A stretch of 64,000 bases of DNA from Todiramphus chloris collaris (GCA_025345505.1 JANVCC010000021.1:834902-898901); one strand, 5' to 3'. Positions 36,815 through 50,037 are shown, numbered from the stretch's first letter. Made by a program: numbers and translations. Notes: a model not told the origin generated them from the sequence alone.

Positions 36815-37423
36815 TAAGGTAAAGTATGAAACTTCTTTGTCTGGTAATTCTCTTCTTTATTTTCTGAAAATCAATGTTACCACATCTCAGGGGGCACATT
36901 TTCACAGGGCAAGGACAGATGATGTTTTTAATGGGTTCTGTGCAGCAAGTGTGGCAGAGCTTATTATTCTTCTCTCATAGGGTGCATTGAAAAGTAACAC
37001 TTAATAAAAAGGACCACAGGATGCCAACATCAAGTGGTACCTTTTATTAAATACGAAGCATCTGTGGTTTACACAATTTGGGAAAAATGAAACGCAGACT
37101 TATATTTGTCTGCTCCTTTAAATCCATCAGGGAAGAAATGACAAAGCTGTTTAAGGACCTAAACAGACATTCAAATCCTCCATGGGCTCTTGAGCATTGC
37201 AGGGCAGCACATTGCAGCATCTAACCCTTCAGGTGCCAGTCTTCCTAGAAGCAGTCATCTAGCCGGGGGATCCAAGACTGGTGTGTAAAACAGAGGAATT
37301 GAGTGAGCGTTGGCAAAACAGCCTTATTTGGAACTATAGGTGCTTTCTGTAGGAGCTACAGGGTTTTGGTTTTTTTTTTTTACATGGAATCCACATTCCT
37401 GCTGGTATCTGACACATAAACCA
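35169..37423. other. single-copy DNA with a long poly(T)
   Basis: A GC-richer stretch (about 35530-35890) is open for 120 codons on the plus strand but matches no family and has no splice context. A 48-base T run is listed separately. No mobile element is recognised. Confidence 0.45.
36764..36811. repeat. poly(T) tract, 48 bases
   Basis: An uninterrupted T run. No retrocopy is recognisable on either side, so it is not explained as the poly(A) tail of a processed gene copy. Its exact length is vulnerable to sequencing error. Confidence 0.95.
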
Positions 37424-38090
37424 AGATCACAGAATCACAGAATGTTTGGGATTGGAAGGGACCTTCAAAGATCATGTAGTCCAATCCCGCTGCCACAGCA
37501 GGATTACCTAGATTGGATCACACAGGAACAGACCTAGGTGGGTTTTGAATGTCTCTAGAGAAGGAGACTCACCCCTGGGCAGCCTGCTCCAATTCTGTCA
37601 CCCTCACCGTGAAAAAGTTTCTCCTTATGTTTACATGGAACCTCCTGTGTTCCAACATGCACCCACTACCCCTTGTCCTGTCATTGGACATCACTGAGCA
37701 GAGCCTGGCTCCAGCCTCCTGACACTTACCCTTTCCATCTTTATGACCATGAAGGAGGTCACCCCTCAGGCTCCTCTTCTCCAAGCTCCAGAGCCCCAGC
37801 TCCCTCAGCCTTCCCTCAGCAGGGAGATGTTCCACTGCCTCCACCATCTCTGGGGCTCTGCGCTGGGCTCTTTCCAGCAGTTCCCTGTCCTTCTGGAGCT
37901 GAGGGGCCCAGAACTGGGCACACCATTCCAGATGTGGCTTCAGCAGGGCAGAGCAGAGGGGAGGAGAACCTCTCTCCACCTCCTGACCACAGCCCTGCTG
38001 ATCCACCCCAGGATGCCCTTGGCCTTCCTGGGCACAAGGGCCCATTCCTGGCTCATGGTCACCCTGCTGCCCACCAGGACTGCAGATCTT
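37424..38090 (-). mobile_element. CR1 LINE 3' fragment, ATTGGATCACACAGG subfamily
   Basis: The tail ATCACAGAATCACAGAATG is at 37425-37443. The minus strand reads [51 protein letters not shown]-like sequence and LEWCAQFWAPQLQKDRELLE, up to EWALVPRKAKGILGW near 38030. One frame is open for 158 codons (37569-38045). Its partner in the same subfamily is at 59834-60655. Confidence 0.94.
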
Positions 38091-41000
38091 TGTAAAGAAA
38101 AAATTCTCAGCATCATACTACATTCCACCATAGAATGTCCACTTTGTGAATGAGATCTTTGATCTCTACAGACTGTGAGGATCCAGGGAATGAATGCATA
38201 TGGAGAGCAGCTCCGTATTCAGGAAATGAGACTTTAACTTTATTTACTTCAATGAAGTGTGATTTACTTGCAAGTTGAAATCAGTTGCTCACTTGCAGAT
38301 GTCTAGTGCCATATGGGCAACTCTGAGGCATCCCACGTGATCTTCAGATGCCCTTCTGGGATGTGACACTTGTCATCCCTGTGTGATACCTCCCTGTGCC
38401 TTGCAGGTGTCTCAGATGTTTGCTCTAGAGCACTTCTGATGGTACCAACTGTGAACCAATGACTCAAGTTCTCTGTTGGCTATCATGGAAGCTTAAACCA
38501 TCAGTGTATAAATCAATTGCCTGCTGCTAGGTAGTCACCTAGCATCTTTTTAAGAACTGTGGTAAATCTCACCGGGTTCCAAACGTCCCCAGAGCTCCAG
38601 CCCTTTGTCACATCCACCACCCACCCACAGATATTCCAGATGCTCTAAGCATTTCATATGGCACTAGGTTTCTGTGTTTTAGCAGCTGAGCTCTGATCTT
38701 GGTTCATATGCTGTAGGCTGACATGGCTGAAATCTAAAGGGCTGGAATTTGAAGCTGAATTTCATCTTCAGCCTTTTTTATTTTTATCTCACTTTTTTTT
38801 TTTTAATTTCTGCAGAAGTGCTGATCTCTTCTGAACAGACTGTAGATTTACTTGTGTTTGGCTGCTGTTTCTGCTCCTCCCAATGCAGGTTATTACTCTG
38901 GAAGGCAAATTTTTCCATCGTGAGAAATAAGAATGCTGTTTTCTCTGTTCCACTCTCCTCCACACTCTGCAGATGCAGGGAGTTAACAGCAGACTGAAGT
39001 AAGAAATAAGTGGTAGTTTCCATCGCTTTAGAGCTTGTATAGGTTGCACCTTACAGTGCAGTATGTGCTCACACTTCTCATGGGTAGTTGGTAGCTTGTG
39101 TTTTCCTCTCTGTTGAGGCACCAGGACAGCTGGGAGTAGAGGGACCAGCTGGCTCTGCAGCTCTTTTCTATTGCTGCAGGAAATCCTCTCCTTTAATGTT
39201 GACGTGGTCCATGGAACATGTAGCTTGGTGAACTTCCACCTTTTCCAGGTAAGTCTCCAAGAGACTAGAAGTGTAAGTTCAGCTCTTGGAGCTGTTGTTT
39301 CAGTGTCTTTGCAGGATCAACTGGGGAGAAAAAAAAAAAAAAAGTCTTTGAAAGTGTTTGGGGCACTTTTTGAAACTTAATTTTAACAACGAGGGCTAGG
39401 CTGCAGTGTAATCAGGTCAGCCCAGGGGTGTGATATGCAACTGAGAGTTATTACAGACTGCTCTGTTTCAGTTGATTGCAAGACAAATCAAGACATTTCA
39501 GCAACTCATAACTGTCTTCAGGAGTTTCAGACATTTTGCAAAAAGGAAAAAACAACTTCTGCTTGAAACCACTATCTCAGTGAGCCTGAAATTCTTCATT
39601 CAAAACATCTCAGATTCAGCACAGTTCCTCTGGAGCCAAGCAAGCCTATCCCAGAGCTATAGACCCTGGGAGCATCTGGGTCAGCATCTTGGCATCCCAC
39701 CAACAGATCTGCTGTGGGCAGGAGAAGACTGAAACCCCCTGCAACTGCTTTCATAAATCAATGTTACAGCTATTTTTACTCGAACTTACAAGAATGTCAT
39801 TTTCACAGAACAGTTGCTGGCTCGGGGGAATTTCTGCTTCACAGGAAATTTTTATAGAAGTTGGTTTTAATCTGATTTAAATTAAGAGCATTAAGTCAAA
39901 AACTTCCTTGTGCACTGAAACTTCAGCTTTATTGGCCATTCTGAGACAGGAAATCATATTGGAAAATGGTAGTCTGAGTATAATTGAAATTAATGATATC
40001 TCTGCTGTTACCAAGCCATGCCTGCAGTTACCAAACACTTGGAACCAGTATACACTCACTCACTGATACTGGATAATTTGCTCCTTTTCGTCTTATTGAA
40101 TCACACAGAGTCAGCTGAAGGTATACAAAAGTGCCTGGTTCAGTCTCAGTGGCTCTTCTAAAATCAAGCATTGTAGAAAAAGCGACTGAATATACTTTTC
40201 ATGAATTTTATTAAAAGTAATAAATAAGCAGGAATTGATTCAAAGAGGACAAAATAGTTTAGCCTCCTATAAATACTTCCCAATCAGTTAGGACTTAATC
40301 AGTGCAAATATCAAATAGTGGTCAAATTAAAATCATGTAACAATTTATCAGCCCCACTAGCAGTAAATCCTCAGATTAATCAAAACCATCAAATGAACAC
40401 TGCAAATAATCACTCCTAAATCCTAAACTAAGAAGTTCAGGGAGGCAACCATACATTTAGTTCCAAAACATGATCAACTAGAGCCATGGCAGAAATCTTT
40501 ATCTGGGTAAATATTTCAGCATAAAAAGCCAATGAGCATAAATTTACATCACAATCTCAGAAGCCAATTAGTGTTTTCTTCTTGGAAGTTCACTACCAAC
40601 TACAGATGCTAATCAGACCAGAGTTTCTCTCCTCTCTCCCAGGGAATAGAAATGTTACCAGGTATTTTGATGAGCACATATTTCAGTAGTTCTTTCACCG
40701 ATTCACCACTGACGAAATCCTAAGAAAACCACAAAGTTTGATCAGAAGGGAAGGCATTCTAGTTCGGGGAGGAAATATTCTCCAGTGCTTTCTTATGCAA
40801 CTAGAAGGATTACAAAGTTTATCCCCCCCCCAAAAAAAAACCCAACCAACCCAGAGTTTAATAATTAATATAAAAAGGTATTCAATCTTTTCAGTTCTTG
40901 CAGTTTTTGGCCCTACTTGCTATGGGGAGCTTACATTCCAGTATATCTGGTGTTCATTTTCTTCAATGAAATGTGTCTTTAGATTGTTTTTGTCCCCATT

Positions 41001-41306
41001 TCACGGCGAAGAATCAGTTCTGTCTTTTCTACCAGGGGTTTCAGGAAGGAAGGTTGAAAAGTGATAGTTGGTGCCTGAAAAGCTACATTAGAGCCCACAG
41101 GAAGTTAGTCTATGGTGAATGGCTTATCCTTACCCCACTTTGCAATAAGTTCCTTAAGTCCTTAGTAAGATAGGAATGTCACGTACCTGAAATGGGATCT
41201 GATGTCAATATAGTGAATACATTTAAGTCTGTAACTAATTACACCAGTACCTTTTGAAGCTACTAACCCCTTTCAGACCTTCTGAGTTTGTCTTCCATCC
41301 ACAAAC
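38091..41306. other. single-copy DNA, nothing firm
   Basis: About 3.2 kb without a recognised mobile element. A 69-bp splice-flanked open segment at 39180-39248 (plus strand) is a weak exon candidate. The stretch 40150-40450 is AT-rich and dense in TAAT/ATTA words. Confidence 0.45.
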
Positions 41307-41893
41307 AGAATCACAGAAGCACAAAACCGCTATGGTTGGAAAAGACCATCGAGTCCCACCATTATCTAACTCTGCCAGGGACACTACTACACCATGTTCT
41401 TGAGCATCATATCTGGACAGCTTTTAAATACATCCAGGGATGGATATTCAACCACCTACCTGGGCAGTCTGTTCCAGGCTTTGATAACCCTTTTGGGAGA
41501 GAAGTTTTTCCTCATGTCCAACTTAAACCTCCCCTGGAGCAACTTAATGCCATTTTCTCTTGTCCTGTCAGCTGTGACTTGTGAGAAAAGACCAACCACC
41601 ACCTCACTCCAGACTCCTGTCAGGGAGCTGCAGAGAGCAAGGTCTCCCCTCAGCCTCCTCTGCTCCAGACTAACCCAGCCCAGCTCCCTCAGCCGCTCCT
41701 CAGCAGACATCTTCTCCAGAGCCCTCCCCAGCTTCCTTGCCCTTCTCTGGCCCCGCTCCAGCCCCTCAAGCTCTTTCTTCTCCTGCGGCGCCCAAAGCTG
41801 AGCCCAGTGCTCAAGGTGCAGCCTCCCCAGTGCCCAGCCCAGGGCCACCATCCCTGCCCTGCTCCTGCTGGACACACCATTCCTAATACAGGC
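41307..41893 (-). mobile_element. CR1 LINE 3' fragment with young-looking core
   Basis: The tail region AATCACAGAAGCACAAAACC is at 41309-41328. The minus strand reads [47 protein letters not shown] and [19 protein letters not shown] in one 148-codon open frame (41456-41902). The copy stops near 41893. Positions 41663-41875 are almost identical to the copy at 1415-1625. Confidence 0.94.
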
Positions 41894-44800
41894 CAGAAAC
41901 AAACAAACAAAGCAAAAACATCATGTGAATCTTGGAGATATGGATTTGAAGTTTCACTTCAGCTTTTGGAGCTGCTGACAAAACAGCATTTTCACTGTCG
42001 AGTTCAGCGCAGCATCGGAGCAACCCCTGCAGAATGCAGCCCATTAAACCATTCCCACCCATATCAAGCATCTGTGTACACCTCAGAACGAATCTGAATA
42101 GATTTAATAACAGCCATCAAATCAGCTCCTTCATAAGTGAAATTAGGGTGGGTTGGCTAGCTGTTTGAAGGTTAACATTTCTTACGTTTGAAGATCTCAA
42201 CATTTTTTTTTCTTCTAGAACCACAACACAATTTTAAAATGCTAATTAAACTAAAGCCATTGTACTTTTTATAATTCTATATTTTTATAAAGACCACATT
42301 GCACTTATCATAAATAATCTATTCTAATCTATTCTAATCTATATTCTTTTCTTTTACCTCCTAATCTTTTTTTTTTCCTGAATGTTTTGTAATTTATTAA
42401 ATGGAGGAATATTTTGTCTCCAAATCAATCTTATTTTAATGTTTAAACTTCAGACACGTATCTCCTGCTTTGTTTATTATATAAGAGCTACTCTACATAT
42501 ATACTTATAGCATAAGAGGTGAAATGATATGCAGAAGCAGGGATGTGTGTCCAAAGTTACCCCATCCCAAGTTGCTGTTTTTCACTGCTATCATATTTTT
42601 TTCTAAGAGCACAGGTGGCCTGTGTGGGTTTTACCTACCCTGACTTTATATTAAGTAATTTATAATTATGGAATGAATGATGCAATCAGGAATATAAGCA
42701 ATACTCTGCAGGAAGAGACCAACCTTTTCCCCTCTCTTTCCATTACAACATGCCCTCACCACGTGACTCAGATCCTTTTCATTTGCTTTCACAGAATCAT
42801 AGACTCATATAATAGTTTTGGCTGGAATTCTTAGAATTCCTAATCCTAGGAATCTTGTTATTTTTTGTTGCCTAATGGCCAGCTACCAATAGGTGGGGTC
42901 AGTGGGGTTCCTTCATTAAACCTCCTTTAACTTCTTTTGATAGCGGGAGTGTGGGAATTACCTCCTCTGTTGGCTGAGGATTTTAAACCTTCCTGCTCTA
43001 AGAGGTGGGCTACTGTAGAGAAAGGGAAACAAAACCTGCTTATTCTGCCCAGAAACATTTTGAAGTGGATTTTCAGCTCTGGGTTTTGAATTACATGAGA
43101 AAGGTGCCTTGTAGTCCCAATTCACTTACCTAAGATTTGGAGTGGAACAAAAATTTCTGACCTTTTCCAGGATTTAGCATTCAGCTGTAGGTTTTTCCCT
43201 GCTTGATTAAAAACATATTTTTTGGAGCATCTCTAAACTAATGTGCTCTCTTTGCACTCACTAGGAACTGTAGATGCTTTGCAGTACAACTCAGGCACCT
43301 GAAAATGTAAACTTGGTAACTTAAAGGTGCCAAAGTCTTTTACTGGATCTGGCTCATGGTGGCTATGAATGAAAAGTTGGAATGAAAAGTTTAGCAAAGC
43401 ATCAACATCAAGGCTACCATTGAAAGCAATATAACCAATACTCAAACTCTCGTATGAGCTTGTATTTTAAGTGAAAAAGAATTTTTAAAGAAAGAGCAGC
43501 AGCTCTAATGTGGACTTGTGTCTGTTCTAGTGCACTGCTCAAAATTAAAGTGATTTTTTTTCTTTCTGTAGTTGTTCATTTAAAAACATGTGATTGATTG
43601 TTCATGACTTTTTAAAAAGCATCAGTAGTTATAAGGCAAAGAAAATCACTTAGCATTTACCTGAAAGGTTAAGATGTATCTTAACTGTGAACTGCAAGTA
43701 CTTACCTAGAAAAGATTTCTGGTGGAAATTGATAAGTAGGAGTCTTAGACGTGTGAGGCAGACGTTTCTGACTGCAAACATTTCTTAATTTAGCTAGATT
43801 TTCATTTCAGGCTTGATTTCTAGTACTTATCCAATCACAGTTATCAGTCCTCAGTGCCAGGTTGTTCTTAAATTACAGTGATCAGAAGCAGAAGACAGAT
43901 GGGATAGGTACCTCTGCAATGCTGAGAGAAGTAGAAATGCTTTGCCAGACTCTTCCCTATCATGTGAGCTGGAGCATGTGCTAGCACAGATGGGCAGAGT
44001 GGCAACTTTGGCTTCCCCAAAAGATGCTCTTCAGCTACCAAGTGTTGCATAACAGTTCCTAGTTTTTAGGTGATAGAGTAGTGCACCAGGACCTGACAGG
44101 AAAAAAAAAAAACACACCAGAAAAGCTCCAGGTCACCTCTACACTACGTTCTCCCTGGCATGACCTGTCACCAAGGTGAAACCCCAGCTCACTGGTTCTT
44201 TATGGATCCTCAGAGGAGCTGCAGTTCCCAGTGGTGGATGCTTACTGAGGTGCTGTTCCTTATTCTTCAGCCAAACTGGGCTGTATCCGAAAGGTGTTCC
44301 TGCTGTTAGGCTTCCTTCACATGTTAAGGAGGTGCTGTAAATCCTTCTGGATGATATTTGATGCCTGGCAGGCAAGTCTCCCAGATGCTTACAGCCATGT
44401 AATTTTTTTCTCCTGCCATGCTGCAGCAGTGGCTTAGCAGTGATGAAGCTACCAGTTGAACAGGGATGTAGATTCAAAAGCCTGGATTACCACAGACTCT
44501 AAAATAAACGTGGTTTCTTCTAACTACATGACAAATCAGCTTATATTTGTCAGATGTAATTGAGAGACGGGTGAAATCTTAGCTCAGCAATGACTCCAGG
44601 TACAATCTGAATAGAAGGCATGAATTTTGAGCAGTCTTACTGTGGTGCTTAATGAACAGATTGTCCTAGGATTTGAAATGTTATTAATTAAGGACGTCAA
44701 TTACCAGTAAGTACTGTTTGTATTGTTATTATAACTACAATAATAAGAAGATGGTAAATGGTATCATTGCAGAGTCATGTTTCATGCCATACTGAGTCAT

Positions 44801-45879
44801 AATATTTAGGAGTATAATTAAAACTAATAGTACAAACTTCTCCCTAGGTTAGAAAGAAAACACCATTATTATGTCAGTGATAACAGGAAAAGACTGCCAA
44901 TCAGGGTGGTATTGAAAGTATTACTGCTACAAGAAAAGATACTGCAATATGAAGTCATTAATACTTATTGAAAACTTCCATCATGACTTCAATCAACTTT
45001 ATAGTAACACTTGGACATAGTTTGCTGCAGAAAGAGAGGTAGAAAATGTTTTTTTGGTATTGCTCATTCATTTCAAGCCACAATTCCCTTACAATAGTAT
45101 TTAGCTCTCAGCTATACAAGTATAAAGAAGCATCTAGCCTTTAAATTGTCTCTAAGTGAGTTTCCTGTGGAGACAAAACAGAAAAGAAGGCATAAAATTC
45201 AATTTTGATAATGGATTGTTAGACCAGTGGGTCCCCAGTGAATTTTGCAGCCACCATGATGTTGGTATCTTTCGGACAGTTACTGTCTGGCTGCTATTTA
45301 GAGCTATATATATTCTATTACATGACAGAAAAGCTACAGAAGTTAATAATGGAACTAGATTAACACTCACCTTTGCACTCAACTGGGAAACAGTTTTAAA
45401 AGTTAGGAACATATCCTGAGTTGTTATATGTCTTCTTATATCAGTCAAAGACAAGAAAAGATAATAATACAACAAAGGAAGCTCATGTTGGCTAATATGT
45501 AAGCCAAAGTATTTAGATTCTACCTGTGCTGTTCATATTAAGAAGCATCAGTTGTCCAGGAGACATATATAAATGATTGCTGATCTGCAAACCTGGCTTT
45601 GTAGAGCTCCTGTGTGATTGCAAAAGAACCTGGAAGGGTTTCCAGACCAGGAAACACAGTGCAGGCTCTAACTCAGAATAAAATGTCGGTAGAAGAGAGC
45701 AGGGAGAAAATCACTAAATTAATATTAATAAATTGCAAGGTCTTGGTGGTATTCACCAGAGTGTTCTTAAAAGGTGGAACATTTGAACAGATGCACAACC
45801 TTAAGCTTGCAGTTGCTTCCATATTACGGTACCAGGCTCCTGTGGCAACACTTTTTGGAAAGAATTCCAGATTAGATGA
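41894..45879. other. single-copy AT-rich DNA, nothing firm
   Basis: About 4 kb with no gene recognised. It contains short AATCTATTCT units near 42316-42340 and a possible tiny CR1 terminus at 42790-42835. Three minus-strand donor-like TTACCT words (43127, 43660, 43706) have no convincing exons. Confidence 0.45.
42790..42835 (-). mobile_element. possible CR1 3' terminus
   Basis: TTCACAGAATCATAGACTCA, then ATAGTTTTGGCTGG, resembles the last 45 bp of a CR1 copy on the minus strand. Nothing recognisable follows, so this may be chance or an extremely truncated insertion. Confidence 0.35.
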
Positions 45880-46470
45880 AACTAAATACTGAGCAAGAAG
45901 CCTAAATAAGGAAGATAATTACATAGATACTTCCTAATTATTTGGGAGAATCAACACAGATTTTGTAATAGCAAGTCCCACCTGACAGAATTAGTACATT
46001 ATGCTGTAAACAAGGAAGATGGACAAAGATCTGGTTGCTATATGTATTTGGTTTTCTAAAAGTATTTTGACAAGATTCCTCACTTAAAGCTCTTAAAGAA
46101 GGTACCATAAAACAACAATATCACATAGATACAGAGAAAGGGGAATCAGTGCTCAGGATTCAAGCTGAAGGAAGTAATCAGTGAAGAAAGTTATTCAGAA
46201 TAATAAAAGGTATAAAGGTATAAAAGGTATATAAAGGTATAAGAGATATAAAGATAACAAAGAACTGCAGAAGGCCCTAGTGACATGGCGTAGATGATAA
46301 AATAGCAGAGGAAACTCAATGCACATAAAAAATCATCAAAGCTGTAGGGCAGCTTCTGTGAAAGGAATGTCTTAAATAGATACAGACTGTCCAGCCTGAA
46401 AAAGAGATGAGAAGGTACATCTGATACAAGTCTCTAAAATCTTCATTGTCATGGGGCAGGTGTGTGGGAA
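45880..46470 (+). mobile_element. ancient CR1 LINE remnant
   Basis: Degraded RT peptides on the plus strand: NSKSHLTELVHYAVNKEDG (about 45970-46026) and KYFDKIPHLKLLKE (46060-46100), like 'KGKSCLTNL' and 'KAFDTVPHNILLEKL' of CR1. Further on is CTGTCCAGCCTGAAAAAGAG (46386-46405), the 'LFSLEKR' block. Many indels are present and no 3' octamer tail is left. A local microsatellite at 46204-46255 has grown inside it. Confidence 0.55.
46204..46255. repeat. imperfect (AAAGGTAT)n
   Basis: Six or so variable units (AAAGGTATA, AAAAGGTATAT, AAGAGATAT) inside the ancient CR1 remnant. Unit length varies from 8 to 11, so it is old or unstable. Confidence 0.8.
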
Positions 46471-47079
46471 ACAATTCCAGTGTAGGATGAAGAAAGCCTA
46501 TGAGTAAGCTAGCAGAAGGAAAGCCAGTGAAAAAGAAGCAATTCTCCAGAAAAGACATGGTTAAATCAAAGATTACTGAAGTGTAGTTGCTTATAGGTCT
46601 TCAGAGAGTCACTAAATTAATTTGTAGAAGATATCACAGAATCATCTGAGATACAAAGACCTCGCCACACCTGATGCTCCCAGGGTCACAGACTCTTGTA
46701 GAGTGGGAAAGTTTACTGCAAAAGTTTTCTGACAAGAGATGCTCTATCTTATTTTTGTCCAAGGTGTCTTTTGTCAGTCATTGTTTGGTCTTTATAAAAT
46801 AAACAAGAAAGAACGAGAGGAGGGAGTGAGTAGGTCTGCAGTAGGGGTCTCGGATCTTCCCCCAGCCTGGCAATGCCCTCCTCCTGGACAAATGTGGCAG
46901 AAACAGACTAGACTGCAAGGTTCAAGCAAATGGTTTCTCTGAACTTCATTCACAGGTATGACTGCAAGGCTCAAGCAAACAATTTATTTGGACTTCACTT
47001 ACAGATGTAATATACCACCAATGTAGGTTTTCATGGATACAGTGGCAGAATGCATTATTATAACTTAAAAGTAATAATA
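46471..47079. other. unassigned sequence containing a 49-bp tandem duplication
   Basis: No family is recognised. A pyrimidine-rich, GC-richer part near 46840-46900 and a TATAAAATAAAC word at 46792-46803 recall an LTR, but no terminal repeats or target duplication were found. The duplication is listed next. Confidence 0.4.
46911..47008. repeat. two-copy 49-bp tandem duplication
   Basis: GACTGCAAGGTTCAAGCAAA at 46911 recurs as GACTGCAAGGCTCAAGCAAA at 46960, and the remainder of each unit is related (GAACTTCATTCACAGG versus GGACTTCACTTACAGA). The period is 49 bp with about 75-80% identity by eye. Function unknown. Confidence 0.8.
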
Positions 47080-47182
47080 CTTGGACTTAATGATCTTGAA
47101 GGTCTCTTCCAGATGAAACTGTTCTGTGATTCTATGATTCTATGTGTCTGTGATTCTATGATTCTACAATTCTATGGTTCTA
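47080..47182 (+). mobile_element. CR1 LINE 3' terminus with expanded tail
   Basis: TTGGACTTAATGATCTTGAA, then GGTCTCTTCCAGATG, is the CR1 3' end. It is followed by about eight imperfect octamers of ATTCTATG/ATTCTGTG type (47125-47180). Only the last 100 bp of an element were inserted or remain. Confidence 0.88.
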
Positions 47183-50037
47183 ATACACTATAACAAAGTA
47201 GAAAGCATGCTAAATATTATACACGTGTTAACACCCCCATTTGAAAACTTACAGCATGCTAAATATTCACTTACCCCTCCAAGTAAGCACTCTCAGTGCC
47301 AGAAAAGTGACCTTGGTCATTGTCCTGACCAAGGGGAAAGGGTCTCCATACAGTTGAGATGTAGAGTTGGAGAGGTGACATTCAATTCCTAAATTGAACC
47401 TTAGGGCTTTCATCCCCTGATTTACATGACCATGTCAAGACTGTACCTGATTGGATTATACCATCTGGACTCACAAGGTTGTTGGCTGAAACTAACACTG
47501 AAACCCTCCAGGTTCTCTTCATTTTACTGTTTTCAGGCAACTGAATAGAGATTTGGATTGAGATTCAGGACATATTGTTTGCTGAGGGATTTCAAGGCTC
47601 AGCTCAGGTTTCAGTTCTTTGTGTGGTGCAGCTCTGCCTTGTTTGGTCTGTGGCTTATGCACAACTCAGGGCTGAACTACTGACACAGCTCCCTGTGGGT
47701 CATCCCTGCATAGATAGGACCTCAAGGCAATATGAGGTTGTTTGGCAATTAAGAACATGGTGCTGTTTCCTGTCTAATAGCTGACAGGAACAGGAATGAA
47801 GAGTGACATTTTCATTTGAAATTAGCAAAAATCCAGATCATTTAATGATCCTGGTCTTGACCATTAAATGAGAAACTCTGGTTCCCTCATAAACAACAAT
47901 CACCTTCAGAAAGCCCTTGGTAAAGATATAGCAAAGCTTAAACACATTTACTATACAATATTACATTTCTTATTAGATTTTCCTAATTAATTTTATCCAT
48001 CAGAGATAAGAAATATATTGTTGCATCCCTTGGTTGCTCTGATTTGTAAAAGTGACCAATCTGGAAAGTACATAATGGAAATTCCTTTTCACCTAGTTCT
48101 ACATGAGAAGAGAGCAGACAGAAAAACTTTTTGAGATTATCTATTAAATTCTTTGTTCCCTAGTAGTACCAGACTTCTACTGGTTTATCTGGTTTGGTTT
48201 CCAGTGATGCCGCAAATGACTTTTTCACGTTTTTCTTGGTGGAAAAACAGACCAAAGACTACGAGACTTTATGACCTATCTTTTCATAGTCATTTAGGGT
48301 AAATCTGATTCTCAAGGGTAGAGTGAAAAATGCAGCAGCTCTCTGTTGGGACTGCCTGACTCCTCCTAACACTCATTTCCACAAAACAATTATTTTCACA
48401 GACAAACTCTTCTGATCTTTTCCGTTAAGCCTGGTAGAACCATTCAGTAGCTATTTTAAATACGTGTCCTGCTTGCTTTAGCATACTGCCTTTTCTATGT
48501 TGATGTCTATTTCAGGTGCCCTTCACTAATTCCCTCTTTTCATCATCGAAGAAGTGGTACCTTGTTATGTCCTTGCCTAACAGCCTCTTCTAGCTCTTGA
48601 AATACTTATCATACACACGTGTGGTTTATCATCTGCTCCTTTTGTCTAACTATTCTGTCAGCCTTTTGACCCAGTCATATTTAGACTTTTAAAATCTGTC
48701 TTCCAAAGCCAGTGCTTTGCCTGTAAATGCAACTAAAATTAGTATTTCAATCCTAATATGAAATGATGGCTCAACAAGAAGAAGAGGAAGTGCTGGAGTT
48801 ACAAATAAACACAGCAGTATTTAATTCATCTACTAATCAGTTCCTTACGATTTAAAAAGATCTAAACCAGTTTGGCACCGAGTGACAGATGTTCAACCAC
48901 TGCACCCAGTCTCTGAAGACAGTGCAGCTGCACGGTGAAAAAAAAAAACATGTGGGCTGTCCCCAGATGTAAATATAATGTAAATGCAAATTTATACACA
49001 TAGTCAGAGGCGATGTGCAGACTTTTGTGTGCAATCTTATGCGCTGCAATTCCAATCAGTGTGATTCTGTTGGCTGAAATTCATGAACACTGGAGCCATT
49101 AATCATATAGAAAAAAGGGTCACCAACGCATCTGACCTCCACAGCACCAATGAATATGAAATGTGAAGTCAGTAATTCTGGATGCTGCAGGATTGCTGAT
49201 TGCAGAGCCTTCACACCTCACAGTAATCCTGAGATATGTCACTTTCTGTCTCATATCTGATAAGGCCACTGGTATCTGGTTTTAAATTCCTTCCCTTCCC
49301 CCTTCTGATTTCTGCCTGACCAGAGCTGTTAGCAAAGAGTCTCATAACACGCTCTGATTAAATTTTACATAGGTAAAAAATTACTATTTCCCAGACACCT
49401 ACTGACTTAGACAGCCGGTGGCTTTTGTCAACTACATTGCATAGATACACAATCCGTGTCATTGTGATGAAACTTGTAGCATGACATGAAGTATCCCTCA
49501 TGGTGTGCAGATAAACCTCAGACTGGAAAGTGCATGAATTCAAACAGCATTAATAAAACAGGACCAAACGATTTGCTATTGACTGTTTTATTGATCATTT
49601 CTGCTCCAGTGATTTAGCCATAGAGTGCATTAGAAGATAATTATTTTCTTGTAGCACTTATAATGCTAATGAAATATGGACTGCTTGCAAGCAAATTGGT
49701 TTCACACACTGAAGTGATAGCACAATCGACAGGCACCGGTCTGTCCAGTCATCAATCCCACAAAACATCAGGCTGACTTTAGTAAAAGCTCATGTGAATG
49801 TTGTTTTTCTCCCTCTAAGCTATTTTATACTAAGACAATAATCTGGAAGTGTGACTAATGTGCTGCAGATTGTTACACTGAATGCCAGTGACTTTCAAGT
49901 GGATTCTGATTTTGATTTTTTGCCTTGATAGTCCTGGTATTTATTGCCCTGGTTCGAGTGAGAACAGAACTAATTCTGTTCAGTAGTTTTACTTTTCAGA
50001 TCCGTTCTAACTGCACTTTCTGAAATAAGCAAAACGT
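47183..50037. other. single-copy DNA, possible regulatory stretch
   Basis: About 2.9 kb without a recognised mobile element or exon. The part at 49060-49830 is free of low-complexity sequence and rich in homeodomain-type words (CATTAATC, GATAATTATT, TAATGCTAATG), typical of, but not proof of, a conserved enhancer. Confidence 0.4.

Noticed and set aside
43131-43199. Exon-like minus-strand segment before a TAG/GTAAGT donor
   Set aside because: The acceptor side has no real pyrimidine tract, and 22 open codons is near chance.
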